Below are positions 1-6,004 of a stretch of DNA of 9,188 bases, piece after piece (positions within the stretch are counted from its first letter, which is position 1; each line of letters starts with the position of its first letter). The stretch is from Halovivax sp. (GTDB taxonomy: Archaea; Halobacteriota; Halobacteria; Halobacteriales; Natrialbaceae), in contig SKPV01000074.1 in NCBI GenBank assembly GCA_007119345.1, positions 1 through 9,188 on the forward strand. The letters run 5' to 3'. The notes beneath the pieces were generated by a model. The model had not been told where the DNA came from. It saw only the letters and a program-made list of their open reading frames with translations, and ran no database searches. A program made the position numbers and the translations under genes.

Positions 1-75
1 GACGGATCCCGACGTGCGGGCGAAGACGGATCCCGACGTGCGGGCGAAGACGGATCCCGACGTGCGGGCGAAGAC
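1..75. repeat. 24-bp tandem repeat, 3 exact copies plus partial
   Basis: Three identical consecutive 24-bp units lie at 1-24, 25-48 and 49-72. Each begins GACGGATCCCGA and ends GCGGGCGAA, and the start of a fourth copy diverges after a few bases. The unit is a multiple of three, so it could belong to the end of a gene lying outside the window, but no start, stop or motif here proves coding. A related short direct repeat (CGGACCGGAGCGA at 75-87 and 97-109) follows. The array runs off the left edge, so its true copy number is unknown. Confidence 0.9.
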
Positions 76-133
76 GGACCGGAGCGAGAGACCGAACGGA
101 CCGGAGCGACCGGGCGGTTCGGACGCGACGCTG

Positions 134-154
134 GTCGGTCGACCGACGGCAAAA
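134..154 (-). terminator. possible 3' end of the tbsP-like transcript
   Basis: Just past the minus-strand regulator's stop there is a T4 tract on the minus strand (AAAA at 151-154 on plus). It is followed by a perfect 14-bp palindrome, GTCGGTCGACCGAC, at 134-147. Archaea often terminate at short T tracts without a hairpin. The tract is short, so this is only a weak candidate; the palindrome could equally be a protein-binding site. Confidence 0.25.
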
Positions 155-165
155 CGGGGGCTCGC

Positions 166-984
166 TCAGTTCAACATGCTCTGGGCGACGGTCGCGAGCT
201 GGCCGTTGTCCGCCTCGGCCAGCCGTTCGTCGCCGATCTTCAGTCGCAGGCGCGGGCGGCCGACGTCGATAGGGACCTTCTCGGTGTCGATCAGGCCCAT
301 GTCCTCGAGCTTCGTCTTCGTTCGGCTGAACGTCGCCTTCGACGCGATGCCGACGTCCTCGCCCCACTTGCTGATGTCGTACAGCAGCGCCTCGTTTCGG
401 GCCGCGACGAGCAGCGAGATCGTGACCTCGTCGAGACCGTCGCCGTCGCCTCTGGCCGTCTCGAGCGACCCGAGGATGGCGCTGAAGTCGGCCTCGGCGT
501 CGGCGCTGATCTCCTCGGAGAGCGTCTCGCGCACCCGGGTGATCGGCGGGGTCCGAAGGTTGAACGCTTCGGCGTCCTCCCAGCGACCCTCGTACGTCTC
601 GATCGTCGCGTCGACGAACTCCTCGTCGTCGGTGACGAGACCGCCGACCCGATCGCCGGCGTGGACGATGGCGACGACCGACCCTTCGGTCACGAGCAGC
701 GAGTTCTCCGGCGCCTCATCGAGGGTGCGGAGCGCGAGCGCGTCCGCGTCGATGAGGTCGGCCGCGTTGCTCGCGACGATGAAGTCGTCCATGACGTCTT
801 TCAGCGTCCGCTCGTCGGCGAGCATGTGAACGGACGGGAGCTCCCCGTCGAACTCGGTCGCGACGGACACGAACTCCTCGATCGCGTCCCGGGACGGGTT
901 GACCATGTACACGTCACCGGTCGCGTCCTCTAGGATCGTTTTCAGGATATCGTCAATCTGGTGATTTAGTAAATTCGAGTCCAT
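166..984 (-). CDS. tbsP: transcriptional regulator TbsP-like (DUF5821 family)
   Basis: This is a predicted cytosolic DNA-binding regulator of 272 residues. The N-terminal part (about 1-150, beginning MDSNLLNHQIDDIL) matches what I remember of the haloarchaeal DUF5821/TbsP family, including an SVHMLADERTLKDVMDDF stretch around 51-68. The C-terminal part (about 185-250) reads as a winged helix: a helix around ISLLVAARNEALLYDIS, a recognition-like helix around ASKATFSRTKTKLEDMGLI, then a basic wing VGRPRLRLKI. In Haloferax volcanii TbsP acts with TrmB on gapII and links glucose status to gene expression; the same role here is inference. I chose the ATG at 984 rather than an upstream in-frame ATG at 1059. 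The extra 25 residues (Cys-rich, basic) look unlike the family, and a TATA-like box lies 29-36 nt before 984. The gene appears monocistronic. Naming is by recall, not by search. Confidence 0.85.
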   Translation of the reverse strand: MDSNLLNHQIDDILKTILEDATGDVYMVNPSRDAIEEFVSVATEFDGELPSVHMLADERTLKDVMDDFIVASNAADLIDADALALRTLDEAPENSLLVTEGSVVAIVHAGDRVGGLVTDDEEFVDATIETYEGRWEDAEAFNLRTPPITRVRETLSEEISADAEADFSAILGSLETARGDGDGLDEVTISLLVAARNEALLYDISKWGEDVGIASKATFSRTKTKLEDMGLIDTEKVPIDVGRPRLRLKIGDERLAEADNGQLATVAQSMLN

Positions 985-1012
985 GCCTATAGAGAAGTAA
1001 AACACCTCTCGG

Positions 1013-1020
1013 TACTTAAT
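1013..1020 (-). promoter_or_regulatory. TATA-like box for the tbsP-like gene
   Basis: On the minus strand the box reads ATTAAGTA, inside an A/T-rich patch in otherwise GC-rich DNA. It is centred about 33 nt before the ATG at 984, which gives a leaderless or very short-leader transcript. No Shine-Dalgarno sequence precedes the start. Confidence 0.5.
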
Positions 1021-1110
1021 TTTGGTGGCCACTCTCAAGCGGCAACACGCATCCAACATTCAAAGGAAGCGAACGCACCGTTGGTTTCCGGTCCCGACGC
1101 ATCGAATCGT

Positions 1111-1135
1111 CGACCAGTTTCGGCCGAAACGGTCG
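1111..1135. promoter_or_regulatory. bulged 25-bp palindrome, operator-like
   Basis: The core GTTTCGGCCGAAAC (1117-1130) is a perfect 14-bp palindrome. With a single unpaired A at 1116, the flanks CGACC (1111-1115) and GGTCG (1131-1135) extend it to 12-bp arms. It lies about 90-120 bp upstream of the tbsP-like promoter and about 80 bp before the 1214-1222 TATA patch. It could be an operator for a dimeric regulator or a hairpin in an RNA; the sequence does not decide between these. Confidence 0.5.
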
Positions 1136-1213
1136 GCGTGGTCCGTCGTCGTAACCGTGTTGCCGACGGTTCCCGACGACGAAACCGTCACCTCTTCGTG
1201 AGCTTCAGGTAAT

Positions 1214-1222
1214 CTTATATAG
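1214..1222. promoter_or_regulatory. strong TATA box, possibly bidirectional
   Basis: The sequence CTTATATAG is the clearest TATA box in the window and reads almost equally well on both strands. On plus it is centred about 29 nt before the ATG at 1247. On minus it is centred about 27 nt before a GTG at 1191. Both distances fit leaderless archaeal starts, so the direction of transcription cannot be settled from sequence. It is not correctly placed for either flanking recognised gene. Confidence 0.55.
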
Positions 1223-1246
1223 TTAACGGCCAAACGTTGGTTCCGC

Positions 1247-1372
1247 ATGGGTGGCAAACACAGTCACGTACTGTCGAGGGGAGTCGAGCGCGTTCGATGG
1301 GTGGGAAAATCGCTTCGACCGTTGGATTCCGCGGTGAGGGCGAAACGAGTCAGTTCGTACGGCGGCCCCTGA
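1247..1372 (+). CDS. possible small leaderless ORF, 41 residues
   Basis: The candidate begins MGGKHSHVLSRG and ends SSYGGP before a TGA. Support comes only from position: a strong TATA box lies about 29 nt upstream, and there is no leader. The product would be basic (many Arg/Lys, few acidic residues), unlike typical haloarchaeal proteins, so the transcript may instead be a non-coding RNA. It converges on the CHAT peptidase gene with 13 nt between the two stops. An overlapping frame from the ATG at 1297 (42 residues, also starting MGGK) runs to 1425, antisense to the CHAT 3' end. I recognise no homologue for either. Confidence 0.25.
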   Translation: MGGKHSHVLSRGVERVRWVGKSLRPLDSAVRAKRVSSYGGP

Positions 1373-1385
1373 ACGGACGGCTCGA

Positions 1386-3482
1386 TCACGATTCGAGTCG
1401 CGGCCAGAGTTCTTGTGACCAGTAGACGTCTCCGTCGTAAATTACCGGCGCCTCCGATTCGGCGAGGAAGGTCGTCAGATCGTCGGCGTCGAGGATGAAG
1501 CTCGACTCGTTGCCACAGAGGTAGGCGTACTCGTTATCGGCGGTGTGAGGGAAGTAATACGACCCCTTCACCTGCGTGGAAAAGCACTCGACAGAGAGCA
1601 GGTACTCCCCCCCGTCCAGCGGTTCGAGGGTCACGGTCGTGGGGACGCGGTGGTCTCCCTGGGCCAGCGTGTGGGTGCCGTCGCCGACCACCGCGTAATC
1701 TTTCCCCATCATGATCCGACGACGGGCCAGCCCGAGCGCCCGCTCGATGCTGAATCCGTTGACCAACAGCTTCGCGAACGTCGACCCGACCTTCACGGCG
1801 TGCTCGTCGAGCACCTGCGTGAACGTCACCGCACCCGCGACGCTCCCCTTCTCGATCAGCGTCATTCCCTCGTAAAACGAGCCGCACGCGTTGAGAAAGA
1901 ACGTCTCGACCTCGCAGCGGTCGAGGCTCGAGGCGGAGAGGAACCCGTCGGGACAGCGCAGACCGTCGGCCTCGCAGTGACCGATGTAGTGAACGAAGTC
2001 GTGGCGCGACTCGAGGAGCCGGGCCAGCTCGGCGACTCGACAGCCCTCCTCGACGGACACGTCGATCGTGAGGTCCTCCGATCGGTCCCGGTAGATCGCG
2101 GAGACGTCCGCGTGCTCTCCGCCCATCTCGGGATCGTTGAGGATCACGCAAATGGAGGTGGGCCGGCCGGGCGCGTCGAGGTACTCGAGGCGGTTGTAGT
2201 ACGCCTCCGGCGCCGATTTGAAGACGTCGATCGGAACGCCGTCCGCGAGCCAGCCGTGAACCCGCCCGCTGCGGAGTTCTGGCTTGACGATGTCCACGGA
2301 GGCGACCTCGCCGGCGCCCGGCCGCCCCCGAAGGTTCTCCTCGACCCGAGTTTCCGCGCCATCGGCGCGGTAGAAATCCTCCAGCGAGCGCTCGATCAGT
2401 TCCGTTCCCTCGAGCGCCGACGTCCGCGGCAGGTAACACGCGCTCATCCGATCGAGGAGGAACGGGATCGTCTCCGCGAGTTCGGGACCGGGCTCCACGT
2501 ACGTCGCCAGGTGCCACTCGGGAAGTCTGTGCTCGATCGCTTCGTACGGCACGTCGAGGTACGTCGAGAGACGGCGTTGGGGCGAGGCGACGTACAGCTC
2601 CGCCGCGTCGAGTTCGAGCGCCTCGACGAGACTCCCCTCCGAGAGCCTGGTCCCGTACGGCCCCGCGTTGCGCACGAGACAGTCGAGGAAGAACGTTTTC
2701 CGAAGGAGTCGCTCAACGTCCCGTTCCAGCGCCGGAAGCGGTTCGAGGGGACGTTCTCGGTTCTCCTCCGGCAGCTCCAGCACCGGTCGATCGACCGCCG
2801 CGGTCTCGACGTCCGCCTGGAGGTAGTACGCCAGTGGCGCGGTGACGAAGACCGGGTCGTATCGGTCCGGCAGTACCAGTTCGATTCCGGTCCGGGGCGT
2901 CCTGGAGGCGACGTTATCCGGAACCTCGAACCGGTCTCCGCGCTCGATCAGGGGCGGGTGACCGCGAAGCGTCGGGTACGATCGATCGGGCCCGGTCGTC
3001 TTCTGGGACGATGCGAGGTGGGCGATCGCCCTGGCGAGGGCGCCCGGGCCATCGGGGACGGTGATCGTTCCCGCCGGAAACTCGTGGCGGCTCCGAAACC
3101 CCAGCACCACGCGCCGTCGTTCCGGAAAACTGATCACCACCCACTCGAAGTCGTCGGTCTTCTCGATCCGGATCCGGCCGGCGGACCGCACGTAGGTTTT
3201 GATCTCCGTGTCGACGTCGATCAGGTACTCGCCGGGAGGGAGTTCGAGCGGCTCGCCGCCCGGATCCAGTTCGAATTGCGAGTCCGTCGCGAGAGAGCGC
3301 ACGTAGACGACGGCGTGGGGAAAGCGCAGTTCCGAGGCGGTCGCTTCGACTGCGTGGTCGATCGGCCGCGGGACGTCCGCGCCGGTATCCGAGACGTCCC
3401 TCAGGTCCCCCGAAACGAGGAGCTCGGTGCTGTCGGTGTCTACGACGCGAAGGTGGTCAGGCTCCACCTCCCAATCGATCAT
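1386..3482 (-). CDS. CHAT-domain caspase-fold cysteine peptidase
   Basis: This 698-residue protein is predicted to be a cytosolic clan-CD-type peptidase; no signal peptide or membrane span is seen. The C-terminal half carries a CHAT domain (about 440-605). The catalytic His is most likely H502 in FVHYIGHCEADG and the nucleophile C533 in FFLNACGS. These are followed by family-like segments GSVAGAVTFTQVLDEHAVKVG and FAKLLVNGFSIERALGLA and a glycine-rich turn, YAVVGDG. Residues 1-145 look beta-rich (LPPGEYLIDVDTEIKTYVRS) and 245-430 look largely helical, probably substrate or partner recognition. About 90 residues after the CHAT core form another beta-rich tail. CHAT peptidases elsewhere cleave specific partner proteins, for example in type III CRISPR (Csx29) systems, and separase is related; no such partner is visible next to this gene. 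The start at 3482 is preferred over an upstream frame to 3569 because a TATA-like box sits 29 nt before it. Ten cysteines is high for a haloarchaeal protein. The substrate is unknown. Confidence 0.85.
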   Translation of the reverse strand: MIDWEVEPDHLRVVDTDSTELLVSGDLRDVSDTGADVPRPIDHAVEATASELRFPHAVVYVRSLATDSQFELDPGGEPLELPPGEYLIDVDTEIKTYVRSAGRIRIEKTDDFEWVVISFPERRRVVLGFRSRHEFPAGTITVPDGPGALARAIAHLASSQKTTGPDRSYPTLRGHPPLIERGDRFEVPDNVASRTPRTGIELVLPDRYDPVFVTAPLAYYLQADVETAAVDRPVLELPEENRERPLEPLPALERDVERLLRKTFFLDCLVRNAGPYGTRLSEGSLVEALELDAAELYVASPQRRLSTYLDVPYEAIEHRLPEWHLATYVEPGPELAETIPFLLDRMSACYLPRTSALEGTELIERSLEDFYRADGAETRVEENLRGRPGAGEVASVDIVKPELRSGRVHGWLADGVPIDVFKSAPEAYYNRLEYLDAPGRPTSICVILNDPEMGGEHADVSAIYRDRSEDLTIDVSVEEGCRVAELARLLESRHDFVHYIGHCEADGLRCPDGFLSASSLDRCEVETFFLNACGSFYEGMTLIEKGSVAGAVTFTQVLDEHAVKVGSTFAKLLVNGFSIERALGLARRRIMMGKDYAVVGDGTHTLAQGDHRVPTTVTLEPLDGGEYLLSVECFSTQVKGSYYFPHTADNEYAYLCGNESSFILDADDLTTFLAESEAPVIYDGDVYWSQELWPRLES

Positions 3483-3504
3483 TCGGATCGGCGAAAGACA
3501 CCGT

Positions 3505-3515
3505 ACGTAATTAGT
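3505..3515 (-). promoter_or_regulatory. TATA-like box for the CHAT peptidase gene
   Basis: On the minus strand the box reads ACTAATTACGT, centred about 28-29 nt before the ATG at 3482, consistent with a leaderless mRNA. It lies about 50 bp from the opposing glyA box, so the two promoters share one short spacer. Confidence 0.5.
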
Positions 3516-3564
3516 TGTATCGGACGGGGGACCGATTTTTCCGATCGGAGCGCCTTCGGAAAGG

Positions 3565-3573
3565 TACACTTAT
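3565..3573 (+). promoter_or_regulatory. TATA-like box for glyA
   Basis: TACACTTAT is preceded by a purine-rich GGAAAGG that could serve as the BRE. The box is centred about 30 nt before the ATG at 3599, which supports that codon and a leaderless transcript. It overlaps an in-frame ATG at 3572, which argues against 3572 as the start. Confidence 0.5.
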
Positions 3574-3598
3574 GGCCGGCCCGGGCGGGGCTTTCACC

Positions 3599-4846
3599 AT
3601 GCGCCACGAGGACGTACGCGCCGTCGACCCCGCGGTCGCCGACGCCCTGGTTGCGGAAGTCGACCGGCAGCGAGAATCGCTGCAGATGATCGCCAGCGAG
3701 AACCACGTCAGCGAAGCGGTGCTCGACGCGCAGGGGAGCGTCCTGACCAACAAGTACGCCGAAGGCTACCCGGGCGCGCGCTACTACGGCGGCTGCGAAC
3801 ACGCGGACACGGTCGAGCAGCTCGCGATCGATCGCGCAGCGGAGCTCTTCGGGGCCGAGCACGTCAACGTACAGCCCCACTCGGGAACGCAGGCCAACCA
3901 GGCCGTCTACTTCGCGATGCTCGATCCCGGGGACAAGATCCTCTCGCTGGACCTGAACCACGGCGGCCACCTGAGCCACGGCCACCCGGCGAACTTCACC
4001 GGCCAGCTCTACGAGGTCGAGCAGTACGAGGTCGACTCCGAGACGGGCTACCTCGACTACGACGGGCTCGTCGAACACGCCGCCGAGTTCGAACCCGATA
4101 TCATCGTCTCCGGGTACTCCGCGTACCCGCGCGAAGTCGAGTGGGAGCGCATCCAGGACGTCGCCGACGACGTCGACGCACTCCACCTGGCGGACATCGC
4201 CCACATCACCGGGCTCGTCGCGGCGGGCGTCCACCCGTCGCCCGTCGGAATCGCCGACTTCGTCACCGGGAGTACGCACAAGACGATTCGGGCTGGCCGC
4301 GGCGGGATCGTCATGACGCGCGAAGAGTTCGCCGACGACGTCGACTCCGCGGTCTTCCCCGGCGGCCAGGGCGGCCCGCTGATGCACAACGTGGCCGGCA
4401 AGGCCGTCGGCTTCGAGGAGGCGCTCGAACCGGCGTTCGAGACGTACGCCGAGCGGACCGTCGCGAACGCGCGAGCCCTCGGCGAGTCGCTCACCGAGGA
4501 GGGCTTCTCGCTCGTCTCCGGCGGCACCGACAACCACCTCGTGCTCGTCGACCTCCGGGAGAGTCACCCGGACACCTCGGGCGGCGACGCCGAGGAAGCC
4601 CTCGAGGCGGCCGACATCGTCCTGAACGCGAACACGGTCCCCGGCGAGACGCGCAGCCCCTTCGATCCCAGCGGGATCCGCGCGGGGACGCCCGCGCTGA
4701 CGACGCGCGGTTTCGACGAAGACGACATGCGGACCGTGGGGAAGTTGATCTCGCGCGTTATCGACGAACCCGGCGACGAGGGCGTCCGCGCCGAGGTCCA
4801 GGACGAGGTCGCCGCACTCTGCGAGGCGAACCCGCTCTACGAGTGA
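3599..4846 (+). CDS. glyA: serine hydroxymethyltransferase
   Basis: This cytosolic PLP enzyme interconverts serine plus tetrahydrofolate with glycine plus 5,10-methylene-THF. The 415-residue product has the full set of family motifs. They are LQMIASENHVS near 28-38, NKYAEGYPGARYYGGCE at 51-67, the PLP-nitrogen-binding D199 and H202 in HLADIAHITG, and the PLP-lysine K228 in GSTHKTIRAGRGG. FPGGQGGPLMHNVAGKA follows, and R361 in SGIRAGTPALTTRG is expected to hold the substrate carboxylate. The length is normal for the family. The ATG at 3599 is chosen because the product then starts MRHEDVRAVDPAVADAL, close to the usual N-terminus, and a TATA-like box is correctly spaced. folD follows on the same strand after 137 nt, a pathway-related neighbour; the spacing allows either co-transcription or separate promoters. 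Confidence 0.97.
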   Translation: MRHEDVRAVDPAVADALVAEVDRQRESLQMIASENHVSEAVLDAQGSVLTNKYAEGYPGARYYGGCEHADTVEQLAIDRAAELFGAEHVNVQPHSGTQANQAVYFAMLDPGDKILSLDLNHGGHLSHGHPANFTGQLYEVEQYEVDSETGYLDYDGLVEHAAEFEPDIIVSGYSAYPREVEWERIQDVADDVDALHLADIAHITGLVAAGVHPSPVGIADFVTGSTHKTIRAGRGGIVMTREEFADDVDSAVFPGGQGGPLMHNVAGKAVGFEEALEPAFETYAERTVANARALGESLTEEGFSLVSGGTDNHLVLVDLRESHPDTSGGDAEEALEAADIVLNANTVPGETRSPFDPSGIRAGTPALTTRGFDEDDMRTVGKLISRVIDEPGDEGVRAEVQDEVAALCEANPLYE

Positions 4847-4950
4847 CGAAGATCGTTCGGCGATAGGGACGCACGCGGACGCGTTTTACGCAGTCGGCGA
4901 CCTCGGCGAGACGGACCGGAGTCGACCGCACGCCCGATCGCGAATCCGAG

Positions 4951-4960
4951 CGTTGATTAC
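4951..4960 (+). promoter_or_regulatory. weak TATA-like box for folD
   Basis: CGTTGATTAC is centred about 28 nt before the ATG at 4984. It is the most A/T-rich patch near the gene, apart from GTTTTAC around 4883-4889, which is about 100 nt away. The position fits a leaderless folD transcript independent of glyA, but the match to a TATA consensus is poor. Confidence 0.3.
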
Positions 4961-4983
4961 GCTCGCTCGCCGCGTGACGAGTG

Positions 4984-5877
4984 ATGACGGAGATCATCGA
5001 CGGGAACGCAGTCGCGAGTGAACTTCGCGACGAGCTCGCGGGGGCGATCGAGACGCTCGCCGACGCGGGCGCGCGGCCTGGACTCGCCACCGTGCTGATG
5101 GGAGACGATCCCGCGAGCCAGACGTACGTGAACATGAAACAGCGCGACTGCGAGGAGGTCGGCATCGACGGTCGACACGTGGACGTCGACGGCGACGCCG
5201 ACCCCGAGGAGCTCTACGACGTGCTCGAAGCGTTGAACGCCGACCCCGAAATCCACGGCTACCTGGTCCAGGATCCGGTCCCCGACCACGTCGACTACCG
5301 GGAGGTCATCCGGCGGATCGCCCCCCGGAAGGACGTCGACGGCTTCCACCCCGAGAACGTCGGTCTACTGGTCGCCGGCGACGCTCGCTTCCGGCCGTGT
5401 ACGCCCCACGGCGTCCAGAAGCTCCTCGAGGCCTCCGACGTCGAGACCGAGGGCGCGGACGTCACGATCGTGGGTCGCTCGCGCATCGTCGGGAAACCCC
5501 TCGCCAACCTCCTGTTGCAGAAAGCCGACGACGGGAACGCCACCGTCACGGTCTGTCACTCGCGAACCGACGAGCTCGCCGAGAAGACTCGACGGGCGGA
5601 CGTGCTGATCGCCGCCGTCGGCGTCCCCGGCCTGATCGACGGCTCCATGGTCGGCGAGGGCGCGATCGTGATCGACGTCGGCATCAACCGCGTCGACGCC
5701 GACACGGAGAAGGGCTACGAGCTCGTCGGCGACGTCGACTTCGAGAGCGTGGCGGAGCGAGCGAGCAAGATCACGCCCGTCCCCGGCGGCGTGGGTCCGA
5801 TGACCCGCGCGATGTTGCTCTACAATACGGTGAAGGCCGCGAGTCTGCAGGCGGGTATCGACGTCGAGTTACCCTGA
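4984..5877 (+). CDS. folD: bifunctional methylene-THF dehydrogenase/cyclohydrolase
   Basis: This cytosolic enzyme oxidises 5,10-methylene-THF to methenyl-THF with NAD(P)+ and hydrolyses it to 10-formyl-THF, using the product of the neighbouring glyA. The 297-residue length is normal. Visible motifs are Y48 and K52 in SQTYVNMKQRDCEEVGI (the catalytic Tyr/Lys pair) and Q96 in YLVQDPVPDHV. D119 lies in KDVDGFHPENVG, with FRPCTPHGV next. The Rossmann cofactor site is VGRSRIVGKPLANLL (163-177), and the C-terminal signature is TPVPGGVGPMT. The loop reads VQDPVP where E. coli has VQLPLP, possibly a halophile-typical substitution since the catalytic Gln is kept. The ATG at 4984 is preferred to the GTG one codon earlier. 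No clear Shine-Dalgarno sequence is present. Confidence 0.96.
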   Translation: MTEIIDGNAVASELRDELAGAIETLADAGARPGLATVLMGDDPASQTYVNMKQRDCEEVGIDGRHVDVDGDADPEELYDVLEALNADPEIHGYLVQDPVPDHVDYREVIRRIAPRKDVDGFHPENVGLLVAGDARFRPCTPHGVQKLLEASDVETEGADVTIVGRSRIVGKPLANLLLQKADDGNATVTVCHSRTDELAEKTRRADVLIAAVGVPGLIDGSMVGEGAIVIDVGINRVDADTEKGYELVGDVDFESVAERASKITPVPGGVGPMTRAMLLYNTVKAASLQAGIDVELP

Positions 5878-5926
5878 GGCGGATCGGACGACGAGCTTCG
5901 GAGCCCCGTCCACCCGAGTCGAAACT

Positions 5927-5962
5927 CCCCGCGGGGTTCGACCCCCGGAATCCTCGGGTTCC
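5927..5962 (+). terminator. GC-rich hairpin cluster after folD
   Basis: The folD-VOC spacer holds overlapping dyads. CCCCGCGGGG (5927-5936) is a perfect palindrome. The same GGGG can instead pair with CCCC across TTCGA (5933-5945). A further GGAA/TTCC pair closes around TCCTCGGG (5947-5962). They could fold at the 3' end of the folD mRNA. There is no T tract right after them, so a terminator role is uncertain. Confidence 0.25.
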
Positions 5963-5971
5963 GCCGAACAC

Positions 5972-5979
5972 AGCTATTT
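5972..5979 (+). promoter_or_regulatory. TATA-like box for the VOC protein gene
   Basis: AGCTATTT, with CCGAACAC just upstream as a possible BRE, is centred about 29 nt before the ATG at 6005. A GGAGG at 5986-5990 is about 14 nt from the start codon, too distant for a standard ribosome binding site, so a leaderless start is favoured. Confidence 0.4.
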
Positions 5980-6004
5980 CCCGTCGGAGGTGTCACATTC
6001 ACGC

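Larger units (their letters stand above)
985..1246. other. intergenic region rich in inverted repeats
   Basis: I recognise no gene here. Besides the tbsP-like promoter at its left end, the stretch contains a 25-bp bulged palindrome (1111-1135). It also has an inverted repeat with 7-bp arms, GACGGTT (1165-1171) and AACCGTC (1183-1189), and a strong TATA-like patch (1214-1222). A minus-strand open frame at 1060-1257 starting from ATG would place the TATA patch inside its coding sequence and resembles nothing I know, so I do not call it. The density of dyad symmetry suggests regulatory DNA or a structured RNA. Confidence 0.5.

Noticed and set aside
1..75. Tandem repeat as a CRISPR array
   Set aside because: The copies are directly adjacent with no spacers, so it is a simple tandem repeat.
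3572..3598. Upstream ATG as an alternative glyA start
   Set aside because: It overlaps the TATA-like box and adds a nine-residue MAGPGGAFT extension not typical of the family.
1545..3689. 714-residue plus-strand open frame antisense to the CHAT gene
   Set aside because: It is rich in Arg/Glu/Val with no motif. The minus strand carries the CHAT active-site motifs and a fitting promoter. Long antisense frames are common in GC-rich DNA.
3479..4567. 362-residue minus-strand frame opposite glyA
   Set aside because: It is composed of low-complexity Val/Asp/Arg sequence. The opposite strand encodes a complete serine hydroxymethyltransferase.
5931..5945. GGGGTTCGACCCC, resembling a tRNA T-arm
   Set aside because: No 7-bp acceptor stem, anticodon arm or D-arm can be built around it on either strand, and the loop does not have proper T-arm geometry.
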